A stretch of 5,269 nt of DNA from positions 1-5,269 of the forward strand of contig CAMDJY010000119.1 of assembly GCA_945901145.1 (NCBI GenBank), written 5' to 3'. Shown one piece after another: positions 1 to 5,269 of the stretch. Each line of letters opens with the position of its first letter. Position 1 is the first letter of the stretch. Source of the stretch: Legionella genomosp. 1. GTDB lineage: Bacteria; Pseudomonadota; Gammaproteobacteria; Legionellales; Legionellaceae. A program made the translations under genes and the position numbers. The notes under the pieces were generated by a model. That model saw only the letters and a program-made list of their open reading frames with translations, was not told where the DNA came from and did not search any database.

Positions 1-194
1 CAATTGGTGCGATTATGAAATTTAAGCAACATAAAGATAACCCAACGAATATTCCTGTGGGTACGCCAATTGCGATGATGTTTATTGCAGCAGCGTTATT
101 ATTCTTGCCTTCAATTTTAGGGGTGACAGGATCAACTTTGTTCGGCGGCAGTGGCACCACTTCCGGTCCTACAGGTTCTGTTTTTAGTAGTTAA
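1..194 (+). CDS. icmD: IcmD/DotP, Dot/Icm type IVB secretion inner-membrane protein (3' end, partial)
   Basis: The gene is cut by the left edge. The open frame (first full codon at position 3) gives 63 residues and ends with TAA at 192-194. IcmD/DotP is a small inner-membrane protein of the Dot/Icm machine, about 130 residues in Legionella from memory, so roughly half is visible. What is seen is a basic segment (IMKFKQHKDNPTNIPVGTP) followed by a hydrophobic stretch of about 20 residues rich in Ile, Ala, Leu and Phe (MMFIAAALLFLPSILGV), then a Gly/Ser/Thr-rich tail ending VFSS. The pattern 'KFKxHKDNPTxIPxGTPI' plus one transmembrane helix matches my recollection of IcmD, and the position directly before icmJ and icmB is the conserved one. 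The related small protein IcmC/DotE is a less likely alternative, because it lies one gene further upstream in known loci. The icmD identification rests on family memory plus synteny. Confidence 0.86.
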   Translation, partial: IGAIMKFKQHKDNPTNIPVGTPIAMMFIAAALLFLPSILGVTGSTLFGGSGTTSGPTGSVFSS

Positions 195-209
195 TATGGG
201 CTTATCTGC

Positions 210-842
210 ATGATGACTAATCGTGAGCATCGCTTAGAGCTGAAGCTGACAGCCAGTCCAGGTGCCTGGCGGTTATACTCTGCCAGGCAAGCTGATCCAC
301 GTTTTAAAACATTTCAAGATAAAGTTTTCCGACGTGATCAATATGCTTGTCAGTTTTGTGGTTTTCAGGCCAGAACTGACCAGCATGTGGTTAATATTGA
401 TGGCGTTTACACGAATAATAAATTAGTGAATCTATCCACCGCCTGTTGCTTTTGTGCTCAGTGTTTCTTTATTGAATCAGTTGGCGTTGGTGGCTATGGT
501 GGTGGGACACTGATTTATTTACCTGAATTATCCCAGCCAGAACTGAATTCACTGTGTCATGTGTTATTTTGTGCTATGACAAACGATACTGGGTATAAAA
601 ATACAGCACAAGCCATTTATCGTGCATTTAAATTTCGTTCACAAGTTGTTGAAGATAAATTTGGAGAAGGCACCAGTGACCCAGCCATCTTAGGGCATTT
701 GTTGATTGACTCGAATTATCTTCTGCGTGAGCAGATGGATTTATTGTTTCGGGATATCCGTTTACTACCTTCCCGAGCTAAATTTCGTCAGCAAATTGAA
801 CGTTGGGCGGCAAGTGCCATCCAAGAATTGGCTGAACAGTAA
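210..842 (+). CDS. icmJ: IcmJ/DotN, zinc-binding component of the Dot/Icm coupling complex
   Basis: This 210-residue protein has the usual IcmJ length (about 208). In Legionella, IcmJ/DotN is a cytoplasmic protein that binds the coupling ATPase DotL (IcmO) and helps build the platform receiving effectors and the IcmS-IcmW chaperones. Visible here are a zinc-knuckle CxxC at C47/C50 (CQFCGF), a second Cys cluster C79-C80-F-C82-x2-C85 (ACCFCAQC), and between them H59 and the stretch NIDGVYTNNKLVNL. This spacing resembles an HNH-endonuclease fold. The His that would follow the second CxxC in an active HNH enzyme is Ala83, which fits a structural rather than catalytic role. Glycine-rich VGVGGYGGGTLIYLPEL (about 91-107) follows, and a helical C-terminal half ends in a basic/aromatic segment (RAKFRQQIERWAAS). 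Two ATGs in tandem (210, 213) are possible starts. The ribosome-binding site is weak (GGG at 198-200). It follows icmD by 15 bases and precedes icmB by 23, implying one operon. Confidence 0.96.
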   Translation: MMTNREHRLELKLTASPGAWRLYSARQADPRFKTFQDKVFRRDQYACQFCGFQARTDQHVVNIDGVYTNNKLVNLSTACCFCAQCFFIESVGVGGYGGGTLIYLPELSQPELNSLCHVLFCAMTNDTGYKNTAQAIYRAFKFRSQVVEDKFGEGTSDPAILGHLLIDSNYLLREQMDLLFRDIRLLPSRAKFRQQIERWAASAIQELAEQ

Positions 843-856
843 GCCTTAATAAATTT

Positions 857-860
857 GGAG
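857..860 (+). promoter_or_regulatory. Ribosome-binding site of icmB
   Basis: GGAG lies five bases before the ATG at 866. It fixes that start rather than the out-of-frame ATG at 861, which directly follows the GGAG and is too close. It is the best Shine-Dalgarno match of the three secretion genes here. Confidence 0.7.
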
Positions 861-865
861 ATGGA

Positions 866-3800
866 ATGGGTAACTGGACGGAATCTTTTTTTGAAGGTGT
901 TGATACCTTTTTCGCTTGGTTAAGTACGTCCCTGAAACAGACGACCGAATCCTATTGTGAATTAGAAACAGCCGATAGTCCGACGGTTTTAGTTAATCAC
1001 GATGGAACGTTACTTTCTATTTTTCGTATTGAAGGCATTTCTGGCTTGCTTGGTGCAGAAGAATTTCAGCGCTTGGTTGAGGGCTTGACCAATGCTTTGC
1101 ATCCTGCGATGAGTCGGGCGGGTCATGCGTTACAAGTGTTGTTTATGCAAGATAAAGAAAAGATTCATGAGGTGATTCGGGATATTTATGCCCCCGCGGA
1201 AGCGACCGCAGCCCGGTTAAACCTCAAACTTGACGATTTATTCAGTGAACGCGTCAATTACATGGGGCAATATTGTGCCGAAGAGCAGCTTTTTGTCGTC
1301 TTAATTACGCGTCCGTTTAATCTTGCTTCTGATCAACTGAAAGCTGCGACCAAAGCAAAGATGAAGATGCTAAAGGAGAAGAAGGCGCCACCTTTTAAAT
1401 ATACACAAGCAGTTTATGCGGCTGTCCCCGAAATTCGTGATACCCACAGTGCATTTGTGCGTTCTTTTATGAATGAGATTGAAACGTTTAATATTTTAGG
1501 GACGTTGCTTGAAGTTCATGAAGCCGTGCATGCGATTCGAATGACGGCAGATCCAGATTTTACCGCAGAAGATTGGCGGCCCTCATTACCTGGGGATAAG
1601 CTTCCTGTTCGCGAAATTAATCATTTTGAAGGCGATGTGTCTGATATTTTGTGGCCCTCATTAGCGCAACAAGTGATTCCCCGTGAAGCGGATATTCTTG
1701 ATCGAAGGACGGTTCAAGTAGGCGATAAGCTTTATTCATCCGCTTATATTGATTTGTTTCCAAAAGATATTCGTCCTTTTATGAGTTTATTTAATCGTAT
1801 TTTACCGACACAAATTCCTTGGAGAATTTCTTTTTTAATTGAAAGTGATGGCTGGGGGACGTTAAAATTAAAAGGTTTACTATCTTCTATTTTAACCTTT
1901 TCCTCCGCGCAAAATCGATTGATTAGTGATTCAGTAAATTTATTAAAATATATTAGTTTAAATACGGATGAAGCGGTGGTTCGTCTTCGAGTTGTGGCAA
2001 CTACTTGGGCCCCAGAAGGGGATTTACCTTTATTGCGTCGACGAGAATCAGAGCTGGTCAAAGCGATTCAAGGATGGGGTTCTACGGAGGTTTCTGAGAT
2101 TTGCGGGGATCCCTTTGAAGGCTTTGTTGCTGGCATGTTAGCTGCCACCATGAAAAGTCCTGCCGTTGCTTCTGTTGCTCCATTATCGGATGTGGTGTCC
2201 ATGCTCCCAGTGACTCGGCCGGCTTCACCTTGGAAAACTGGCGCATTGTTGTTTCGTTCACCTGATGGTAAACCTTGGCCTTTTCAGCCAGGTTCCAGCC
2301 AGCAAACGACTTGGATTGATCTGGTCTATGCACGACCAGGATCAGGAAAGTCAGTGCTGTCAAATACATTAAATTTGGCATTATGTATGTCAGCAGGACT
2401 CACGCGTTTGCCAAGAATTGCTATTATTGACATTGGACCTTCTAGTAGTGGTTTAATTTCATTACTAAGAGAAGCCCTTCCGGCTGAGCAACGTCACTTG
2501 GTGGCTTATCATCGCTTACAGATGACGTCAGAATATTCTATCAATCCATTTGATACACAATTAGGCTGCCGCTACCCGACCGCACTTGAGCGCTCTTTTT
2601 TGGTTAATTTTTTGACTTTGTTGACCACCCCTCTCGGTGCAGAAAAACCCTATGATGGGATGCCCGACTTAGCCGGCATGATTGTCGATGAGTTATACAA
2701 AAGCCTTGCTGATGAAAATAATCCAACGCCTTATTCTCCAGGTTTGGAAGAGTTTATCGATGGTATTTTAGAAGAAATTGGTTTTGTGAGAGACTCAAAA
2801 TCTACTTGGTGGGAAGTCACTGATGCCTTATTTTCTGCAGGCTTTATTCATGAAGCCATGCTGGCGCAACGCTATGCCATGCCTTTGTTAGCAGATGCCG
2901 CATCGATTTGTCGTACTTCGGCAATTGAAGATTTATACGAAAAAGTTACGGCACCTACGGGAGAGTCATTGATTAATGCTTTCTCTCGTATGGTGTCGAG
3001 TGCGGTGCGTGAATATCCGGTTTTATCGCGTGTCACGGCATTTGATTTAGGTGAGGCCCGCGTGGTCTCGTTAGATTTGGATGAAGTAGCAAAAAGCGGT
3101 GGGGATGCTGCGGATAGAAAAACATCAGTGATGTACATGTTGGCTCGTTATGTCTTAGCGCGTCATTATTACCTCACTGAAGAAAGCGTGGTGACTATCC
3201 CGGAACAATATAAAATTTATCATCTTGAGCGCATTCGCGAAATTCGTGAAGATCCTAAACGCATTGTTTATGATGAATTTCATAGAACCTCGCATTCTTC
3301 AGCCGTGCGTGATCAAGTGATTATTGATATGCGCGAGGGTCGTAAGTGGAACGTGCAGATTTCATTATTATCTCAATCGGTTGATGATTTTGATGAAATT
3401 ATGATTGAATTTGCAACTTCGATTTACATCATGGACGCGGGGCCAAGCCAAGCGATTGAAAAGACGACCCAAATTTTTGGATTAAGTGAAACCGCAAAAG
3501 TCGCTTTGCGCACCCGCGTACATGGTCCGCGTCAGGGAGGGGCTACTTTTTTAGCGCAGTTTGCCACCAAGAGCGGTATCAGTATTCAGTTATTAACGTT
3601 AACCTTAGGTCCCATTGAACTTTGGGCATTTAGTACAACAGCAGAAGATGCAGCAGTCAGGAATCAATTATATCGACATATTGGCCCATCTGAAGCACGA
3701 CGGTTTCTTGCATTATTGTTTCCTAATGGGTCAATTTTAAAAGAGTTGAATGAACGGCTTAATGCTCTAAAAAGCGACGTTGGGATGATTGAAGAAGAGA

Positions 3801-3910
3801 ATCGAACCAGTGCTTTGGGGCAACTCGTTCAAGATATTTTAGATGCGTACTCTCGTGATCCAAATACTAAGAATTTAGCTGGGGTTTCTGGGGGACGTCG
3901 TAAGGGTTAA
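866..3910 (+). CDS. icmB: IcmB/DotO, VirB4-like ATPase of the Dot/Icm type IVB secretion system
   Basis: This 1014-residue protein is close to the known IcmB length (about 1009). IcmB/DotO is a soluble ATPase that assembles at the cytoplasmic base of the Dot/Icm channel and powers substrate transfer with DotB. The N-terminal half (about 1-470) is the variable VirB4-type assembly domain, beginning with an acidic/aromatic segment (FFEGVDTFFAWLSTSLKQTT). The C-terminal half is the RecA-like motor. Its Walker A is ARPGSGKS at 489-496, with Lys495 for phosphate binding and Ala489 in place of the usual first Gly. IDIGPSSSGLI follows shortly after. Walker B is RIVYDEFH at about 799-806, with Asp803-Glu804 as Mg-binding and catalytic residues. 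A motif-C-like segment ISLLSQSVDDFDE starts at Ile832, with Gln837. The C-terminus (WAFSTTAEDAAVRNQLY onward) is also IcmB-like. The frame is intact with no internal stop or truncation. Codons about 293-370 are noticeably AT-rich. Start chosen from the GGAG site and N-terminal similarity. Confidence 0.98.
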   Translation: MGNWTESFFEGVDTFFAWLSTSLKQTTESYCELETADSPTVLVNHDGTLLSIFRIEGISGLLGAEEFQRLVEGLTNALHPAMSRAGHALQVLFMQDKEKIHEVIRDIYAPAEATAARLNLKLDDLFSERVNYMGQYCAEEQLFVVLITRPFNLASDQLKAATKAKMKMLKEKKAPPFKYTQAVYAAVPEIRDTHSAFVRSFMNEIETFNILGTLLEVHEAVHAIRMTADPDFTAEDWRPSLPGDKLPVREINHFEGDVSDILWPSLAQQVIPREADILDRRTVQVGDKLYSSAYIDLFPKDIRPFMSLFNRILPTQIPWRISFLIESDGWGTLKLKGLLSSILTFSSAQNRLISDSVNLLKYISLNTDEAVVRLRVVATTWAPEGDLPLLRRRESELVKAIQGWGSTEVSEICGDPFEGFVAGMLAATMKSPAVASVAPLSDVVSMLPVTRPASPWKTGALLFRSPDGKPWPFQPGSSQQTTWIDLVYARPGSGKSVLSNTLNLALCMSAGLTRLPRIAIIDIGPSSSGLISLLREALPAEQRHLVAYHRLQMTSEYSINPFDTQLGCRYPTALERSFLVNFLTLLTTPLGAEKPYDGMPDLAGMIVDELYKSLADENNPTPYSPGLEEFIDGILEEIGFVRDSKSTWWEVTDALFSAGFIHEAMLAQRYAMPLLADAASICRTSAIEDLYEKVTAPTGESLINAFSRMVSSAVREYPVLSRVTAFDLGEARVVSLDLDEVAKSGGDAADRKTSVMYMLARYVLARHYYLTEESVVTIPEQYKIYHLERIREIREDPKRIVYDEFHRTSHSSAVRDQVIIDMREGRKWNVQISLLSQSVDDFDEIMIEFATSIYIMDAGPSQAIEKTTQIFGLSETAKVALRTRVHGPRQGGATFLAQFATKSGISIQLLTLTLGPIELWAFSTTAEDAAVRNQLYRHIGPSEARRFLALLFPNGSILKELNERLNALKSDVGMIEEENRTSALGQLVQDILDAYSRDPNTKNLAGVSGGRRKG

Positions 3911-3982
3911 TACTGGTAACTTGGTAAAATCTTGGCTAAAATAAGGGCTTACATTTAATGATTTATCTATGGAATATTCATC
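3911..3982 (+). promoter_or_regulatory. icmB downstream spacer with possible extended -10 promoter
   Basis: This 72-base gap is the only substantial intergenic stretch in the window. It contains TGG-TAAAAT at 3922-3930, which fits an extended -10 element (TGn then a 5/6 match to TATAAT). That would start transcription near 3937 and leave a leader of about 46 bases before the small gene at 3983. No good -35 hexamer sits at the right distance. A weaker alternative is TTGGCT at 3932-3937 as a -35, but its downstream -10 (TTAATG) is poor. I see no hairpin plus T-run that would end the icmB transcript, so read-through from the secretion operon is also possible. Confidence 0.3.
3920..3942 (+). repeat. 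Imperfect tandem repeat CTTGG(C)TAAAAT, two copies
   Basis: CTTGGTAAAAT (3920-3930) is followed directly by CTTGGCTAAAAT (3931-3942). The copies differ by one inserted C. A shorter echo, CTGGTAA, occurs just before at 3913-3919. The repeat overlaps the proposed -10 element, so it could be a binding site for a regulator, or simply a small slippage duplication. The sequence does not say which. Confidence 0.55.
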
Positions 3983-4168
3983 ATGTCTACTCGAAGTCTT
4001 GATAAAGCATATGTCAGCCCTTATGATCAGTTTTTGTATGGCTTTGATGCCACGCATGCTAAAACTCCGTCTCAAGAAAAAGAAATTAAAAAAAACAAGC
4101 GCATCGCTAAGTTACGTGATGATCCAGCAGCAGCTCTGACAACGGATAAGCTTTGGGACAAATTTTGA
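3983..4168 (+). CDS. Small conserved-looking protein of unknown function (61 residues)
   Basis: I do not recognise this family. The protein is hydrophilic, with no signal peptide, membrane segment or cysteine. It starts MSTRSLDKAYVSPYDQFLYG, has a strongly basic middle (QEKEIKKNKRIAKLRDD, about 31-47) likely to be helical, then an Ala-rich stretch and a short aromatic end (LWDKF). A GGAA at 3971-3974 lies eight bases before the ATG and could serve for ribosome binding. The stop codon (TGA 4166-4168) overlaps the Shine-Dalgarno of the next gene, a typical sign of translational coupling, which supports it being a real gene. The - strand frame across the same region (3875-4075) lacks such support. 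It could be a small nucleic-acid- or protein-binding factor, but nothing in the sequence proves that. Whether it belongs functionally with the secretion genes upstream or the thioesterase downstream is open. Confidence 0.72.
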   Translation: MSTRSLDKAYVSPYDQFLYGFDATHAKTPSQEKEIKKNKRIAKLRDDPAAALTTDKLWDKF

Positions 4169-4171
4169 GGA
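4167..4171 (+). promoter_or_regulatory. Ribosome-binding site of the thioesterase gene
   Basis: GAGGA overlaps the stop codon of the preceding small gene and lies seven bases before ATG 4179. This spacing favours ATG 4179 over the in-frame TTG at 4176 as the true start, and suggests coupled translation of the two genes. Confidence 0.7.
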
Positions 4172-4178
4172 ATCTTTG

Positions 4179-4607
4179 ATGGCGATATGGTTTCAGCCGC
4201 TGACAGCAGAAGCGCTTAATTTGCGCAGTGCGAATACGCTTGCTGAGTTTTTGGATATTCAATTTACTGAAATTGGCGAAGATACACTAACTGCAACGAT
4301 GCCTGCCAACGCACGCTCCAAACAACCGCACGGCATCGTGCATGGTGGGGCGAATGTGGTTTTAGCAGAGACGGTGGCAAGCACCGCGGCTAATTGTGTG
4401 ATTGATTTAACGCATCATCACTGTGTTGGTCTTGAGATCAATGCCAATCACATTAGGCCGGTACGAGAGGGGCTGATCACAGCAGTTACTCGCCCGGTCC
4501 ACATAGGCCGCACCACGCAGGTGTGGCATATTGATTTGTTTAATCAAGAAGGAAAAATATCCTGCGTCTCAAGAATGACCGCTGCGGTCGTATCAAGAGA
4601 GCGCTAA
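4179..4607 (+). CDS. PaaI/YdiI-family hotdog-fold acyl-CoA thioesterase
   Basis: The 142-residue product is a single hotdog domain, the usual size for the family. Such enzymes hydrolyse acyl-CoA thioesters in the cytoplasm; close relatives include E. coli YdiI/MenI (1,4-dihydroxy-2-naphthoyl-CoA, menaquinone pathway) and EntH (proofreading in enterobactin synthesis). The signature KQPHGIVHGGANVVLAET is clear: numbered from ATG 4179, Gln49, His55-Gly56-Gly57 (thioester and CoA site) and Glu64 correspond to Gln48, His54-Gly55-Gly56 and catalytic Glu63 of YdiI. The later segments GLEINANHIRPVREG and RPVHIGRTTQVWHIDLFNQEG also follow YdiI closely. The exact substrate cannot be read from the sequence, and no menaquinone or enterobactin genes are visible. 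An in-frame TTG at 4176 would add one Met, but ATG 4179 has the better ribosome-binding spacing. The gene is more GC-rich than the convergent gene on its right and is followed directly by a terminator. Confidence 0.93.
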   Translation: MAIWFQPLTAEALNLRSANTLAEFLDIQFTEIGEDTLTATMPANARSKQPHGIVHGGANVVLAETVASTAANCVIDLTHHHCVGLEINANHIRPVREGLITAVTRPVHIGRTTQVWHIDLFNQEGKISCVSRMTAAVVSRER

Positions 4608-4609
4608 TA

Positions 4610-5269
4610 TTATTGAGGCTGTGGGCCTCTTTTTTCTTCTTTGTTTCTTTCTTCCTCTTCAAACGTCGCAGCATCATGAAGATTATTGCCTTCCATCAAC
4701 CTATCACGCAATTTTTTACCAAATCCTTTCTCTTTCCAAATGTCAGAAGTTGATTGATAAAGACCATAGCCTTTTTTAACACCACATAAGACACGTATAT
4801 TATTGATTAAACTCAGCATTGCATTGACGATAGGTCTTAAAAAATTAGCCCAAAGACCTGGTTCTTTTTCAAGCGCTTTTTCTGTATAATTAATATATTC
4901 TCTAATATCAGTTGCGAACAAACTAAACTCTTTATCTCCAAGATTTTTACTAAATCTATCTAGTCGATCTCGAATTTGTAACCCTAATGCGTAAACGATA
5001 TCTTTATGATTCTTGAGTTTCTCATCACCACTGAGCCCTATGATTTGCCCAGCTAAAGCGTCAATTTCTGCTAGTCTAGCAATAATTAGCTCTTTATTTC
5101 TCTTACGAGGATCCACGGGTGAATTTGGGCTCTGGTTTTCGAAATGAACTTTTTTAGGTGTTTCATAAGCTCTCTGAGTCGTGGTTTGTTCTAGAGAATG
5201 ATTGTTTGTTTCATATCTATCTAAAGGAACTAGGCCTCGACGTCCAGTGTGGCTAGTAGTAGCACTACT
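4610..5269 (-). CDS. Unrecognised protein, candidate Dot/Icm effector (partial, continues past right edge)
   Basis: The frame ends at TAA (4610-4612) and stays open to the window edge, giving 219 visible residues. A GTG at 5116 could be read as a start, but no Shine-Dalgarno precedes it and the frame continues upstream for 51 codons without a stop, ATG, GTG or TTG, so the real start probably lies outside. The first 51 residues are Ser/Thr/Asn/Gln-rich and probably disordered. Then comes a mainly helical, charged region (KELIIARLAEIDALAGQII and on). A moderately hydrophobic stretch (about residues 143-164, FLRPIVNAMLSLINNI) may pack against or insert in a membrane. The C-terminus is charged, with FEEEERNKEEKRG placing six Glu between positions -8 and -16 from the end. 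That resembles the E-block of Dot/Icm translocation signals. Coding DNA is AT-rich (about 28-35% GC in two 60-base stretches counted) compared with the thioesterase. Function unknown; the effector role is inference from tail and location. Confidence 0.78.
   Translation of the reverse strand, partial: SSATTSHTGRRGLVPLDRYETNNHSLEQTTTQRAYETPKKVHFENQSPNSPVDPRKRNKELIIARLAEIDALAGQIIGLSGDEKLKNHKDIVYALGLQIRDRLDRFSKNLGDKEFSLFATDIREYINYTEKALEKEPGLWANFLRPIVNAMLSLINNIRVLCGVKKGYGLYQSTSDIWKEKGFGKKLRDRLMEGNNLHDAATFEEEERNKEEKRGPQPQ
4615..4635 (+). terminator. Rho-independent terminator after the thioesterase gene
   Basis: GAGGCT (4615-4620) pairs with GGCCTC (4624-4629) around a three-base loop GTG, including one G-U pair, and is followed directly by six T (4630-4635) and more T-rich sequence. 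It begins seven bases after the thioesterase stop. It lies inside the last codons of the convergent - strand gene. On the opposite strand the hairpin lacks a good U-tract, so it should work mainly for rightward transcription. Confidence 0.8.

Noticed and set aside
150..161. Perfect small inverted repeat AGTGGCACCACT near the end of icmD
   Set aside because: Inside coding sequence for a Gly/Ser/Thr-rich tail, with a two-base loop and no following T-run; not a credible terminator or operator.
190..209. PmrA-like half-site (GTTAATATG then CTTATCTGC) between icmD and icmJ
   Set aside because: Only the first half resembles the cTTAATatT unit and it overlaps the icmD stop codon; the second half matches poorly, and the genes look co-transcribed.
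1744..2061. 105-codon open frame on the - strand within icmB
   Set aside because: Lies wholly inside a well-recognised gene in the AT-rich patch, which lacks stops by chance; no ribosome-binding site or family resemblance.
2082..2381. 99-codon open frame on the - strand within icmB
   Set aside because: Covers the Walker A region of icmB; the sequence is conserved for the + strand product and the - strand translation looks like random composition.
2872..3138. 88-codon open frame on the - strand within icmB
   Set aside because: Shadow of the icmB reading frame with no independent support.
3906..3925. PmrA-like motif GTTAATACT after icmB
   Set aside because: A single half-site overlapping the icmB stop; no second copy two bases further on.
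3875..4075. 66-codon - strand frame spanning the icmB end and the small gene
   Set aside because: Overlaps two + strand genes and the spacer, with no promoter or ribosome-binding evidence; the + strand gene at 3983 has better support.
1..5269. Search for tRNA/rRNA genes, insertion sequences, CRISPR arrays and attachment sites
   Set aside because: No transposase, terminal inverted repeats, spaced direct repeats or tRNA-like cloverleaf was seen; coding density leaves almost no room for them.

Overview
The window comes from a gammaproteobacterium of the order Legionellales (Legionella/Coxiella/Rickettsiella-type). The main evidence is a consecutive piece of a Dot/Icm type IVB secretion locus on the + strand: the 3' end of icmD (dotP), all of icmJ (dotN) and all of icmB (dotO). 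These proteins are diagnostic of the Dot/Icm apparatus, and the order D-J-B is the one known from Legionella pneumophila and, as I recall, Coxiella. Base composition is moderately AT-rich. I cannot assign a genus from the sequence alone.

Layout. Positions 1-194 encode the last 63 residues of IcmD, a small inner-membrane protein. icmJ (210-842) follows after 15 bases and icmB (866-3910) after another 23, so the three look like one transcription unit. A 72-base spacer (3911-3982) follows icmB, with an imperfect tandem repeat and a possible extended -10 promoter. Next come an unrecognised 61-codon gene (3983-4168) and a PaaI/YdiI-type hotdog acyl-CoA thioesterase (4179-4607). These two are spaced closely enough to be translationally coupled. 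A rho-independent terminator (4615-4635) ends this rightward transcription.

On the - strand, a convergent gene (4610 to the window edge) ends 2 bases from the thioesterase stop. It is AT-rich, stays open to the edge of the window, and has no recognisable enzyme motif. Its charged C-terminus carries a glutamate cluster like the E-block translocation signals of Dot/Icm substrates, so it is a reasonable candidate effector beside the secretion system that might export it.

How the genes work together. IcmB/DotO is the VirB4-like cytoplasmic ATPase of the machine. IcmJ/DotN is a zinc-binding part of the DotL coupling complex that receives substrates. IcmD/DotP is a small membrane component. The thioesterase is probably a metabolic neighbour rather than part of the machine. 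In L. pneumophila icmB is followed by tphA-icmF-icmH; here those genes do not follow, so the locus has been rearranged downstream of icmB. Apart from the 72-base spacer there is essentially no non-coding DNA in the window.
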